Positions 26,248 to 33,657 of a stretch of 64,000 nucleotides of DNA are shown in pieces. The stretch is from Cyanobium sp. CH-040 (GTDB taxonomy: Bacteria > Cyanobacteriota > Cyanobacteriia > PCC-6307 > Cyanobiaceae): the NCBI RefSeq assembly GCF_024346135.1, contig NZ_JAGQCJ010000006.1:99771-163770 (forward strand). The letters run 5' to 3'. The position numbers and the translations under genes were made by a program. The notes under the pieces are model-generated. The model did not search any database, was not told where the DNA came from, and worked only from the letters and a program-made list of their open reading frames with translations. Within the stretch, counting starts at the first letter, position 1, and each line of letters opens with the position of its first letter.

Positions 26248-26613
26248 ATGCTCACTGGCTCCGAACTGCTCGCCAAGGTCAAGGAACTCGGCGATGCCAG
26301 CAAGTCCGAACTCGTGCGCGAGTGCGGCTACGTGAGCACCAAGAAGGACGGCACCGAGCGGCTGAACTTCACCGCTTTCTATGAGGCCCTGCTGGAGGCC
26401 AAGGGTGTGAGCCTCGGCGAGACGGGCCAGGGTCGCGGCAAGGCCGGCCGCAAGCTCAGCTACGTCACCAAGGTGCAGTTCAACGGCAACCTGCTCGTCG
26501 GCAAGGCTTACACCGCCCAGCTGGGCCTGGAGCCCGGTGATGAGTTCGAGATCAAGCTCGGCCGCAAGCAGATCAAGCTGATTCCCATCGGCGCGTCCGA
26601 CGAGGAGGAGTGA
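26248..26613 (+). CDS. cyAbrB-type transcriptional regulator
   Basis: 121 residues. The N-terminal part (LTGSELLAKVKELGDASKSE and ECGYVSTKKDG) is specific to cyanobacterial AbrB proteins. The C-terminal swapped-hairpin DNA-binding part is seen in GKAYTAQLGLEPGDEFEIKL. These proteins act as global regulators of nitrogen/carbon genes and, in some species, hydrogenase genes. ATG 26248 is chosen over an upstream in-frame codon because it starts the conserved domain. The N-terminal half also has a Lys/Arg/Gly linker (GRGKAGRKLS). It is a single gene with a repeat array upstream. Confidence 0.9.
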   Translation: MLTGSELLAKVKELGDASKSELVRECGYVSTKKDGTERLNFTAFYEALLEAKGVSLGETGQGRGKAGRKLSYVTKVQFNGNLLVGKAYTAQLGLEPGDEFEIKLGRKQIKLIPIGASDEEE

Positions 26614-26633
26614 TCCGCACCGGCGGTGCGGCC

Positions 26634-27413
26634 TCAGGTGGTGGCGGCTGGCCTGGCCAGCCCCGCTGCGTAGCTGCCGTCTTCCGTGCCGCACAGCCGA
26701 TCCCAGAAGGTGAAGTAGAGGCCGAGGTGCAGCGCCGGCCGCCGGTGGTGCAGGGAGTGGTGAGCCGGTCCGATCACCCACCGGCCCAGCAGGTGGTGGG
26801 GAAAGCGCCGGGGCAGGCAGTCGAGGTCGAGGTGGTTCACGATCGCCCACACGGTCATCGTGCTCAGCACGGCCAGCAGGGTGATCAGGTGCAGGGGGAT
26901 GAGCATCACCACCACCACCAGAAACCCTGCCTGCACCACGGCCTCCGGTGGGTCGAAGGCGAAGGAGGTCCAGGGTGTGGGCCGGTGCGAGCGGTGATGA
27001 CCCTGATGAAACCAGGGGTAGAGCGCCGGGTGATGAAACAGGCGGTGGGTGGCGTAGAACACGCCGTCCTGCAGGATCAGCACCAGGAGGTAACTCACGC
27101 CGAGATACCACCAGCCGTGGCTGTCGGGCCTGGCGTAGAGGCGGGTGAGGCCCTGGGCCTGCAACCACAGCACGGCAGCGGCGGCCAGGGCGAACACCCC
27201 GGCGGAGAGCACCGACAGGCGGATGTCATGAAGGATGCCGGCGCGCATCCGGCGCCGGCGCTGCTCCGAGGCCGTTGCTGCCGCGCCCGGACGCCACACC
27301 CGCAGCAGCCACCAGATGCCTCCGGCGGCCAGGAAATAGCGGGCAAGGATGATCAGGAACAGCGCCAGGCTGTCGGCACCGAAGGATTGCCAGGCCCCCC
27401 ACCGCCCGATCAC
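26634..27413 (-). CDS. Sterol desaturase / fatty-acid hydroxylase family protein
   Basis: 259 residues with four or more membrane helices and the three histidine boxes of the di-iron membrane hydroxylases: HRLFHHP, HQGHHRSH and HHSLHHRRP. It should hydroxylate or desaturate a lipid using O2; the substrate (carotenoid, fatty acid or other) cannot be told. The start is a GTG at 27413; no ATG is available upstream in frame. It converges with cyAbrB, whose stop is 20 bp away. Confidence 0.87.
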   Translation of the reverse strand: MIGRWGAWQSFGADSLALFLIILARYFLAAGGIWWLLRVWRPGAAATASEQRRRRMRAGILHDIRLSVLSAGVFALAAAAVLWLQAQGLTRLYARPDSHGWWYLGVSYLLVLILQDGVFYATHRLFHHPALYPWFHQGHHRSHRPTPWTSFAFDPPEAVVQAGFLVVVVMLIPLHLITLLAVLSTMTVWAIVNHLDLDCLPRRFPHHLLGRWVIGPAHHSLHHRRPALHLGLYFTFWDRLCGTEDGSYAAGLARPAATT

Positions 27414-27519
27414 CTCCAGTGCCGGCAGGGCATCAGGCAGGGGCTCCAGGAATCCGATGGCGATGGCGCGGTCCGTGTTCCGTCTCGGCCCAGGGTAGTT
27501 GGGCCGGTGGACAGAACAA

Positions 27520-27543
27520 AGCCCGGGGCGCGGGCCCCGGGCT
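27520..27543. terminator. Strong GC-rich hairpin, probable terminator
   Basis: A perfect 10-bp stem with a 4-base loop (AGCCCGGGGC, GCGG, GCCCCGGGCT). On the minus strand it is followed by TTTGTTCT, so it would best stop transcription running leftwards toward the hydroxylase gene; on the plus strand no T run follows. Confidence 0.5.
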
Positions 27544-28095
27544 TGGCTTCGCTCAACAGGTCATCAGCGGGGTCGGCCCCTGGGATGGCTGCCTTTGCGA
27601 TCGGTGGGATCGTCAGATCTTGATGGCCAGATCTGCAGGGTCTTCAGTTGTGGGCGGAGCTGCCTGGCGATGGCCCTGGGGCCATGGCTCTAGCGGGGTT
27701 TCCCGTTCGGTCCGGGGCACCTGTGGCTGGGCCGTGAATGGTGGCTGAGCCGTGGGCGGTGCAATGGACGGCGACTGTGTGACACGCCGGGGAAACCAGG
27801 GATCCTTTGAGATTGTTGGAGCAGGGTCCGAACGTCAGTTCGCTCCTGAGGCCTGCTGGGGTGGGGTGTCGTCCATCAACTGGAGCCTCCTGATCCCGAT
27901 GACCACAGGCTCCATCCGCCGGGATCGAAACGCAATCGGTGTTTATGCCTGCTTCCAGCCCGCTGGCCGACGCCAGCGGGCGGCCGGGGCTGCCATCCAT
28001 CGCGCCGGTGGCTATCGATGGTGAATGGGGGATGCGGCGAATCGGATGCCGTCCCAGCCCGATGCCATCTACCTCCACGCCAGGACCTGCACGCC
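27544..28095. other. 552-bp intergenic region with a perfect hairpin
   Basis: No convincing gene was found: the frames present have poor amino-acid composition and no start signals. A second perfect 10-bp hairpin lies at 27958-27981 (GCCCGCTGGC, loop CGAC, GCCAGCGGGC) without a T run. The region may hold promoters for the downstream gene or a small RNA; neither is demonstrable by eye. Confidence 0.4.
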
Positions 28096-28686
28096 ATGAA
28101 TGAGGCTGTCCCCACCGGTCGTGTGCCGCTGCTGGTCAGGTCCACGCCGCTGCCCCTCACGGGTCCGGCGACACCACTCCGCCATGACAACAGCCTGCGG
28201 CGCTGGTTCTCGCGCAATCTGGGCCTCTGGCGCTCGCGCCGGCTCTACTTCTTCGCCGATGAGGAGGTGCTGCGGGTGGACATGATGCTGCGCGTGGAGA
28301 GTTTCGATGAACCCACCGAGGGCGAGTCGGCCTACCGGTTCAGCTGGTGGCCCGAAGAGGAGCATGGCTTCTTCCAGCGCAAGCCCCGCTACGTCCCCGA
28401 GGGCACGATGGAGGCCTATCTGTTCGGGCACCAACTGCGGCGCAGCCGCGGCTACCTCTGCGGCTCACCGACCCGCAGCCACATCCGCCAGGTGGATGAG
28501 CACGAGATGGGCTTCGCGTCCCACTACCAGGAATGGGACATCCTTGAGCACATCAGACTGATCGATCAGGACCGCTATCGGGCGCGCTCCATCTACTCCT
28601 GGCGGGACGGAGCGCTCGAACTGGCCGAGACCCACCATGAGATCCGGGTGGAGGGGCCTGGCGGTGAGGCCGCTGCCCCGGTCTGA
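28096..28686 (+). CDS. Hypothetical protein, possibly CpcS/CpeS-like lipocalin fold
   Basis: 196 residues. The core starts with a WFSRNLGLWRSRRLYFFADE segment and continues as alternating beta-strands (VDMMLRVESFDE, YRFSWWPEEEHG, LCGSPTRSHIRQVDE, RARSIYSWRDGALELAETHH). The W-R-S-R-R-x-Y opening and repeating strands resemble phycobiliprotein lyases of the CpcS/CpeS lipocalin type or a related cyanobacterial family. No bilin-binding Cys motif is expected, and none is obvious. The start ATG 28096 is the first in the conserved part. Function is therefore only suggested. Confidence 0.5.
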   Translation: MNEAVPTGRVPLLVRSTPLPLTGPATPLRHDNSLRRWFSRNLGLWRSRRLYFFADEEVLRVDMMLRVESFDEPTEGESAYRFSWWPEEEHGFFQRKPRYVPEGTMEAYLFGHQLRRSRGYLCGSPTRSHIRQVDEHEMGFASHYQEWDILEHIRLIDQDRYRARSIYSWRDGALELAETHHEIRVEGPGGEAAAPV

Positions 28687-28741
28687 GGGGGCCCACTCGC
28701 GGTTCACCGCTAGAACGGAACCAGAGGGACGGATCAGGCCC

Positions 28742-29062
28742 ATGCTCACCCTGCTGAAATACAGCACGCCGGAGTGCCCGGTCTGCCGGACGATGGCCAC
28801 CTTCGATGCCAGGGTCGCGGAAGAGCTGGCTGTGGCCTATGTGGTCGTTGACCTCACGTCCCCTGAAATCTACCGGCGCTACCGAGGAATTCTGCTCCAG
28901 AAGTATCCGTTGAAGCGCGAGCTGAAGCTGCCCACCTATCTTCTTGTCGATGATCCGGAGGGCGACTTCACGATCCACGGCGACATCTCCGGCGGTCTGC
29001 CGGAAGACCTGTTTCGCTCGCGCCTGGAGGCGCTCGTGGCGACGGCTTCCCAGGCAGACTGA
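28742..29062 (+). CDS. Thioredoxin-fold protein with CPVC motif
   Basis: 106 residues. The N-terminus LLKYSTPECPVCRTMATFDA is a thioredoxin-type strand-CxxC-helix, and KLPTYLLVDDPEG contains the expected cis-Pro. It has no signal peptide, so it is cytosolic. Compared with thioredoxin the insertion IYRRYRGILLQKYPLKRE is unusual. It follows the previous gene by 55 bp on the same strand. A thiol oxidoreductase or thiol-based regulator is likely; the partner is unknown. Confidence 0.75.
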   Translation: MLTLLKYSTPECPVCRTMATFDARVAEELAVAYVVVDLTSPEIYRRYRGILLQKYPLKRELKLPTYLLVDDPEGDFTIHGDISGGLPEDLFRSRLEALVATASQAD

Positions 29063-29067
29063 TCCGC

Positions 29068-29313
29068 CTAAGTCTGTTCCACGAGGCTGATGTGGCTGAA
29101 CAGCGTGGTGACGAAGGCAAACAGGAGGAAGGGCAGAGACAGCACAAAGATCAGGACGATCACGCCAATGCCTGCCACAGGATGGGAAGCCGCCAGCAGC
29201 GCAAGCCCGGCGCCGAGACTCAGAAAGACGCCGAGGAGCCAGATGAGAATCTGCCCATAAATATCACCATAGCTCAACGTGCAGAGAACAAGATAGCCTT
29301 TTTCGGAGTTCAT
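29068..29313 (-). CDS. Small two-helix membrane protein
   Basis: 81 residues from ATG 29313 with two long hydrophobic segments (ILIWLLGVFLSLGAGLALLA and GIGVIVLIFVLSLPFLLFAF). Codon use is less GC-rich than its neighbours. It converges with the thioredoxin-fold gene, whose stop is 5 bp away. No family was recognised. Confidence 0.6.
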   Translation of the reverse strand: MNSEKGYLVLCTLSYGDIYGQILIWLLGVFLSLGAGLALLAASHPVAGIGVIVLIFVLSLPFLLFAFVTTLFSHISLVEQT

Positions 29314-29552
29314 GATTGACTGTTGTGACGAGAATCGTTGCCTGGGCGTCGTGAACACAAGTGCTCAGCCCCAGTCCGCCTGAGAGTGGCTGCCAAGACC
29401 CCTGAGCAGCCCTCACCTCAGGACAGCCATCATGGAGGCCAGTTGACCCCGGGGAGATCCGGCTTCGCCCCATCGCCTGGTCACGCTTGCGCAGGCACAC
29501 CAACTGTAAAGAATCCGTGCCGGGGTTTCTGTCAGCCTCCTTGAGTTGCAGG

Positions 29553-29927
29553 ATGAAGCCAATCGGATTGGAGAGCGACGCGGTGGCCTTGCGCGATGAA
29601 ACCTGCATCCCCTGCCGTGATGGCGGTCCCACACTGGATGCCGAGGAGCTGGCGGAGTTGAAGGCCGAACTGCCTGGATGGCAGGTGATCGATGGTCATC
29701 ACCTGCACAAGCACCTGGAGTTCGCCGATTTCCGCACCGCCCTGGACTGGCTCAGCCGCGCTGGTGCCATCTGCGAGGAGCAGGGGCACCATGGTGATTT
29801 CCGGGTCGGGTGGGGCTATGTGGATGTCGATGTCTTCACCCACAAGGCGAATGGGCTGACGCGGGCGGATGCGGTGCTGGCGGCGAAGTTCGATGCGATC
29901 GGGTCCAGTGAGGTCCGGGGCACCTGA
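29553..29927 (+). CDS. phhB: Pterin-4a-carbinolamine dehydratase
   Basis: 124 residues. The family motif is complete: LPGWQVIDGHHLHKHLEFAD, then HHGDFRVGWGYVDVDVFTHK with the downstream GLTRAD and LAAKFD. The enzyme dehydrates 4a-hydroxytetrahydropterin; in cyanobacteria without phenylalanine hydroxylase it is thought to act in pterin or molybdopterin metabolism. The N-terminal extension up to residue 22, with two Cys (TCIPCRDGG), is normal for this family. The start is ATG 29553. Confidence 0.92.
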   Translation: MKPIGLESDAVALRDETCIPCRDGGPTLDAEELAELKAELPGWQVIDGHHLHKHLEFADFRTALDWLSRAGAICEEQGHHGDFRVGWGYVDVDVFTHKANGLTRADAVLAAKFDAIGSSEVRGT

Positions 29928-29992
29928 GGGTCCTGATCAGGACAGCCCCCGATCCCTGAGAATCACTGCCACGGCCCTGGTGCTCGCAGCCG

Positions 29993-30502
29993 ATGCGGGT
30001 GGTGATTCTCGGCAATGCCGGCTCCGGCAAGACCACCCTGGCCCGCTGGCTGGCGGAGAGATCCAGGGCGGAGCGCCTCGATCTGGACACCGTTGCCTGG
30101 GAGCCGGGCCAGGTGGCGGTGCCCCGTGAACCGGCACGGGCCCGGGCCGAGGTGGAGGGCTTCTGCCGCAGCCACGAGCACTGGGTGGTGGAGGGCTGCT
30201 ACGCCAGCCTGGTGCGCGCCGCCCTGGTGTTCCACCCGCGGCTGATCTGGCTGGATCCCGGGGTCGAGGTCTGCCTGGCGAACTGCCGCTCGCGGCCCTG
30301 GGAACCGCACAAGTACGCCTCGGCCGCCGAGCAGAACGCGCGGCTGCCCTTTCTGCTGGAGTGGGTGGCGGGCTATGACGAACGCGATGGCGAGCTGGGC
30401 CGGGCCGAGCACCGCCAGTGCTTCCTCAGCTACGACGGACCGCGCATGCACTGGGTGGCGATGCCGCATCTCGGCGACCTCGCCGAGATGCCCTGGTCCT
30501 GA
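29993..30502 (+). CDS. P-loop kinase-like protein (adenylate/shikimate kinase-like AAA)
   Basis: 169 residues opening with a P-loop RVVILGNAGSGKTTLARWLA directly after the start, followed by LDLDTVAWEPG (Walker B-like/substrate strand) and an arginine-rich lid LANCRSRPWEPHKY. This is the compact topology of small nucleotide or metabolite kinases annotated as FlaR/AAA_18-like. The C-terminal part with LSYDGPRMHWVAMP is not matched to a named enzyme. It stands alone. The substrate is unknown. Confidence 0.7.
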   Translation: MRVVILGNAGSGKTTLARWLAERSRAERLDLDTVAWEPGQVAVPREPARARAEVEGFCRSHEHWVVEGCYASLVRAALVFHPRLIWLDPGVEVCLANCRSRPWEPHKYASAAEQNARLPFLLEWVAGYDERDGELGRAEHRQCFLSYDGPRMHWVAMPHLGDLAEMPWS

Positions 30503-30546
30503 GGCGGCAGCCGGGAGCCCCGGGCTGGAGCCCCCGGCCTGGGGAT

Positions 30547-31113
30547 TCAGCCGGCCTGCACGTCCACCACGACGCGGGCGCCGTTGCTGATCGTGTTGAA
30601 CACCGGCGAGAACGCCGCCAGCTCGCGGATGCGCGGCAGGTCCTCGGGCCTGGCCTTCACCCGGAACCGGGCCCGGATCTCGGTGTAGCCCTTGGGCACC
30701 TCGGGGGCCAGGCCGAGGAAGCCGCGCAGGTCGATGTCGCCCTCCAGTTCCGATTCGAGGGCTTCGATGACGATGCCCCGCACCGCCGCATGGGCCACCA
30801 TGCTGGTGGTGAGGCAGGAGGCCAGGGCGTGGAGCAGGTGCTCCACCGGGTTGGCGCCCTCATCGTTGCCGGCCAGGATCGCCGGCTCGTCCGCGTCCAG
30901 CAGGAACGTCTGGCGGTGGGGGATGTCCTGGCGGGCGCCGTGGAAGTCGGTCACGGTGGTGCGGTTGTGGGCACCGCCGAGCCAGGCGTTGCGGGCCCGG
31001 AAGCGGCAGGCACCGAGCCCTGGATCGTCCTTGATCTGCTGCACCGTCGCCATGAGGGTGTCGAGATCGACGCCGTTCACCTGACGGCTGGTTGGGGTGG
31101 TTGTGGTGGTCAT
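30547..31113 (-). CDS. OsmC family peroxiredoxin-like protein
   Basis: 188 residues from ATG 31113. It has the OsmC fold with GANPVEHLLHALASCLTTSM containing the first catalytic Cys. The second catalytic Cys expected in the later strand is not seen (VFNTISNGARVVVDV), so organic-hydroperoxide reductase activity may be altered. An upstream in-frame extension to 31257 is not conserved in character. It diverges from the hli operon. Confidence 0.8.
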   Translation of the reverse strand: MTTTTTPTSRQVNGVDLDTLMATVQQIKDDPGLGACRFRARNAWLGGAHNRTTVTDFHGARQDIPHRQTFLLDADEPAILAGNDEGANPVEHLLHALASCLTTSMVAHAAVRGIVIEALESELEGDIDLRGFLGLAPEVPKGYTEIRARFRVKARPEDLPRIRELAAFSPVFNTISNGARVVVDVQAG

Positions 31114-31365
31114 GGTCCTGACTCCATGCGATCGCGGAATGCCGCAGCACTCCTGTGGGATGTCTTCACTCAAGGACGCCGGCTGCCTCGGCGGACGATG
31201 CAAACCGGCCATGAGCGGGCCATTCGGGCCAGATCGGTGAAAGATGAGCAGAACCACTCAGCCGCACGGCCCCATCGACGCGCAGAGCGCGGCCATCCCG
31301 GCACCAGCGACATGCCGCCCTTCAGCGGCTGTTCCAGGCCCTGCCGCACCCGGCCGCAACAGACT

Positions 31366-31393
31366 GTTACAGTTCTCTTAACACCGCTTAACA
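31366..31393 (+). promoter_or_regulatory. HLR1-like direct repeats before the hli operon
   Basis: GTTACAGTTCTCTTAACA is followed by CCGCTTAACA, giving three spaced TTA(A)CA elements directly upstream of the first Hli start. Cyanobacterial high-light genes are often controlled by RpaB through HLR1 direct repeats of this type. Here the match and spacing are imperfect and lie very close to the start codon, so the call is tentative. Confidence 0.3.
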
Positions 31394-31396
31394 AAC

Positions 31397-31540
31397 GTGT
31401 CCGACTCCTCCGCCCGCTTCGGCTTCAGCGCCTTCGCCGAAACCTGGAACGGCCGCCTGGCCATGCTCGGCTTCGTGATCGGCCTGGCCACCGAGCTGCT
31501 CACCGGCCAGGGCATCCTCTCCCAGATCGGACTGGGTTGA
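31397..31540 (+). CDS. hli: High-light-inducible protein (Hli), single-helix
   Basis: 47 residues from GTG 31397. It carries the chlorophyll-binding ELIP/Hli helix with the E-x-x-N-G-R motif FAETWNGRLAMLGFVIGLAT, then ELLTGQGIL. Such proteins bind chlorophyll and carotenoid in dimers and quench or assist photosystem assembly under stress. There is no clear ribosome-binding site; the start sits directly after the direct repeats, so translation may be leaderless. It is first of three tightly packed small genes. Confidence 0.93.
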   Translation: MSDSSARFGFSAFAETWNGRLAMLGFVIGLATELLTGQGILSQIGLG

Positions 31541-31545
31541 TCGCC

Positions 31546-31665
31546 ATGAGCACCGACTACACCGCGGCCATCGCCGGCGTCACCGCCCTGGTGATCCTGC
31601 TCACCGGGATGGTGGCCTTCGTTCTCTCCCGCCCAAGCGACCTCGCCCCCTACGAACCCCGATGA
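31546..31665 (+). CDS. 39-residue single-TM peptide in the hli operon
   Basis: The gene starts 5 bp after the first Hli stop and overlaps the next hli by 4 bp (ATGA). The product has one membrane helix (AIAGVTALVILLTGMVAFVL) and a short tail SRPSDLAPYEPR. It resembles tiny photosystem subunits in architecture but no named family was recognised. Position between two Hli genes suggests a partner in pigment-protein assembly or quenching. Confidence 0.75.
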   Translation: MSTDYTAAIAGVTALVILLTGMVAFVLSRPSDLAPYEPR

Positions 31666-31898
31666 CCAACACCCCTGCCAACGACAAGTGGTTCCAGGAC
31701 CGCGCCACCCAGCAGATCCACATGGATCAGCTCAGGCGCGCTGAGCGCTTCAACGGCCGCGCCGCCATGCTCGGCATCGTGATCGGCGTGATCGTCGAGG
31801 GCCTCACGGGCTTCGGTATTGCCCACCAGATCGGCCTCGGCCCGCTGGTGGACGGCTATGCCGCCTGCCGAACCCAGTTCCTGCCCTTCTGCTTCTGA
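31662..31898 (+). CDS. hli: High-light-inducible protein (Hli) with extended N-terminus
   Basis: 78 residues. After a hydrophilic, Gln/Asp-rich N-terminal section (WFQDRATQQIHMDQL) it has the Hli motif RAERFNGRAAMLGIVIGVIV and EGLTGFGIAHQIGLG. A C-terminal extension contains two Cys (YAACRTQFLPFCF). It overlaps the previous peptide gene by 4 bp, so the three are one operon ending near the terminator at 32130. Confidence 0.92.
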   Translation: MTNTPANDKWFQDRATQQIHMDQLRRAERFNGRAAMLGIVIGVIVEGLTGFGIAHQIGLGPLVDGYAACRTQFLPFCF

Positions 31899-32129
31899 CG
31901 CTCCCGCAGGCAGCGGGAGTGGGAAGGCTGGTGAAGGCGCCGCCCCTCCAGGGCTCCATGTTCTAGTCGTGCAGCACCACCACGTCCGGGCCCGGCCGGC
32001 CGCCGAGGCCATGATCGTTCGTGAAGGCTGGGGTCGCCCGACGGGCTCCTTCTGCACACTGGAAACCAGGCGTCAGCGTTCCACCGACGCCGGCATGAGC
32101 GCCGTCCCTTCGCCACGGCAGCTCCGGAG

Positions 32130-32154
32130 AACCCCCGCGCCAGGCGGGGGTTTT
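32130..32154. terminator. Rho-independent terminator after the hli operon
   Basis: Stem AACCCCCGC / GCGGGGGTT with a five-base loop, followed on the plus strand by TTTTCTG. It is about 230 bp downstream of the last hli and 42 bp from the convergent secreted-protein gene, so it may serve both directions. Confidence 0.75.
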
Positions 32155-32195
32155 CTGTTGGCGATGCCTGCTCCATCCGTTCTCCCCCGCCATGC

Positions 32196-32588
32196 CTAAG
32201 GGCCCGGGCAGCGCACCCGGCCCATGACCCCCTCCACCCCCACCGTCTCGACGGCCAGCCGCTGACCCGTACCCTCCAGCCGCAGGCGCAGCGGCTGCAG
32301 CCAGGTGCTGCCCTCCCCGGAGAGTTCCGTGATCACGGCGATCTCATCGCGGCCCCGGGCCACCACCGCGAGTACGGGCCCGCTGCTCTCGTAGAAGCTC
32401 AGCCGGCCGGCCTCGATCCGCAGCCACGACTCGTCGCTCGGCCCCCTCTGGCACTGGCGCAGCTCTGCCATCCACAGCCCCTGAAATGGTGCAGGGATCT
32501 GGTTCAGGCGTTCAGCCGCCGGGGCAGCGGGGGCCGCAGCGAGCATGGCGGCGAGGACGAGCGCGGAACCGGTTTTCGGGACCAGCAT
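32196..32588 (-). CDS. Secreted protein of unknown function
   Basis: 130 residues. A signal peptide (ALVLAAMLAAAPAAPAA) is followed by a beta-rich mature part with IPAPFQGLWMAELRQCQRG, WLRIEAGRLSFYESSG and a final Cys (GRVRCPGP), making a plausible disulfide. The composition and length resemble small periplasmic META/lipocalin-like domains, but no family was identified. Confidence 0.65.
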   Translation of the reverse strand: MLVPKTGSALVLAAMLAAAPAAPAAERLNQIPAPFQGLWMAELRQCQRGPSDESWLRIEAGRLSFYESSGPVLAVVARGRDEIAVITELSGEGSTWLQPLRLRLEGTGQRLAVETVGVEGVMGRVRCPGP

Positions 32589-32763
32589 CGGTGGCAGCTT
32601 GGGGGAACCTCCATGGTCCTGCAGGCTGCAGGCTGCCTCCCGATCCGCGACAGGCAGAAATGCCGGTCGGTTTGCCGCACTGACACCCAGCTCCGGCGGA
32701 TGTATTCATGAATCAGAGGCCACGACCCGGGCGGTGCAGGTCCATAACCCGGCAACCGGCCCA

Positions 32764-32787
32764 AAGGCGCCCGCAACGGGGCGCCTT
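32764..32787 (+). terminator. Hairpin with T tract in the 32.6-32.9 kb intergenic region
   Basis: GGCGCCC, a short GCAAC loop, GGGGCGCC and then TTTTTC. It lies about 170 bp beyond any annotated plus-strand gene, which suggests that a short unannotated transcript (possible small RNA) is terminated here. No ORF or known RNA family is visible upstream. Confidence 0.6.
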
Positions 32788-32939
32788 TTTCATGGTCACC
32801 GCGCCGCCAGGAAGGGTTCTCGAGGTGAGCCAGTGGATTGCATGGGTGTGACCGTCCGGTCGGGGCCCGCCGGGGATGGCACCCGGAAAGATCCTGTCAC
32901 ACCTCCGAACAGGTTATGCATGCTCGTTCACGGGGCTTA

Positions 32940-32956
32940 TTGCTAGGGTCTAGCAA
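32940..32956. promoter_or_regulatory. Inverted repeat before the DDDY-protein gene
   Basis: TTGCTA, five bases, TAGCAA forms a symmetric operator-like site 20 bp before the ATG at 32977. GGGGG at 32969-32973 region serves as ribosome-binding site. The position fits repressor binding, but no regulator is identified. Confidence 0.4.
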
Positions 32957-32976
32957 AGCTTGTCAATGGGGGCTGC

Positions 32977-33657
32977 ATGGACGACGACTATCGCGATGAT
33001 GACTACCAAGGTGACGACGACTACAAGGACGATGATTACATTGGCTCATCGCCTGCGCCGTCGGGCTCCAGCAGCAGCAACGACGACGATGACGACGACT
33101 ATCGCGGGTCCGGCGGCAACGATGATGACTACCGGGGAGGCACAAGCTCGCTAGGACTTGTCGATGACGATTACGCGCGTCGTCTGTTCAGGGATGACGA
33201 CTACATCACGGGGCAGCGCATTCGAAAGCGTGATCTCAAGGATGATGATTACAGCTTCCTGCCCTCGTCAACTGACCGTCTCTATCAGGGTGGTCGCCGT
33301 CGCGATAATCTGATTGGCTCGGGCAGGGGCGTGGAGGTCTTCGTCGGCCGCAGGCGGGATGACAATTTCCTGCTTGGCAACCGCAGGCGCGACTTTTACG
33401 ACGACGACTATCGGGGTGGCGGCCGATCAAGCTATGGCGTCATCAGGGATTTTTCCTTCCGTCAGAACGACACCATCTTCCTGCATGGCAAGCGGAGAGA
33501 TTATGTGCTCTCCAATGTCAGGGTCGATGGCATCCGAGGTGTCGGCATTGCCCTCAAGGGCGGGAAGCGCGACGATCTGATCGGCGTCATCCAGGGACAA
33601 CGCTCCGGAGCCTTCAATCTCTCGGATTCCTCGGTGTTCCAGTTCTTTGGTGGCTAA
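32977..33657 (+). CDS. DDDY-repeat protein with arginine-substituted RTX-like repeats
   Basis: 226 residues with two unusual halves. Residues 1-95 and one later site contain ten Asp-Asp-Asp-Tyr units spaced by short Gly/Ser or basic segments (for example YRDDDYQGDDDYKDDDY). Residues 100-226 hold repeats such as GGRRRDNLIGSG, VGRRRDDNFLLGN, HGKRRDYVLSNV and GGKRDDLIGV. These look like Ca-binding RTX nonapeptides GGxGxDxLxG in which the central Gly is replaced by Arg. There is no N-terminal signal peptide; the C-terminal end (FNLSDSSVFQFFGG) could be a type I secretion tail. No known family matched. It overlaps the P-loop gene by 11 bp. Acidic-Tyr tails could bind cations or minerals; this is inference. 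Confidence 0.75.
   Translation: MDDDYRDDDYQGDDDYKDDDYIGSSPAPSGSSSSNDDDDDDYRGSGGNDDDYRGGTSSLGLVDDDYARRLFRDDDYITGQRIRKRDLKDDDYSFLPSSTDRLYQGGRRRDNLIGSGRGVEVFVGRRRDDNFLLGNRRRDFYDDDYRGGGRSSYGVIRDFSFRQNDTIFLHGKRRDYVLSNVRVDGIRGVGIALKGGKRDDLIGVIQGQRSGAFNLSDSSVFQFFGG

Noticed and set aside
27752..28024. 90-residue plus-strand frame
   Set aside because: No ribosome-binding site, poor composition, and it contains the perfect hairpin at 27958-27981; more likely non-coding.
32977..33200. Possible CRISPR or satellite array
   Set aside because: The GACGACGACTAT-like repeats are codons for DDDY units with irregular spacers that encode protein; there are no palindromic repeats of constant length and no cas genes.
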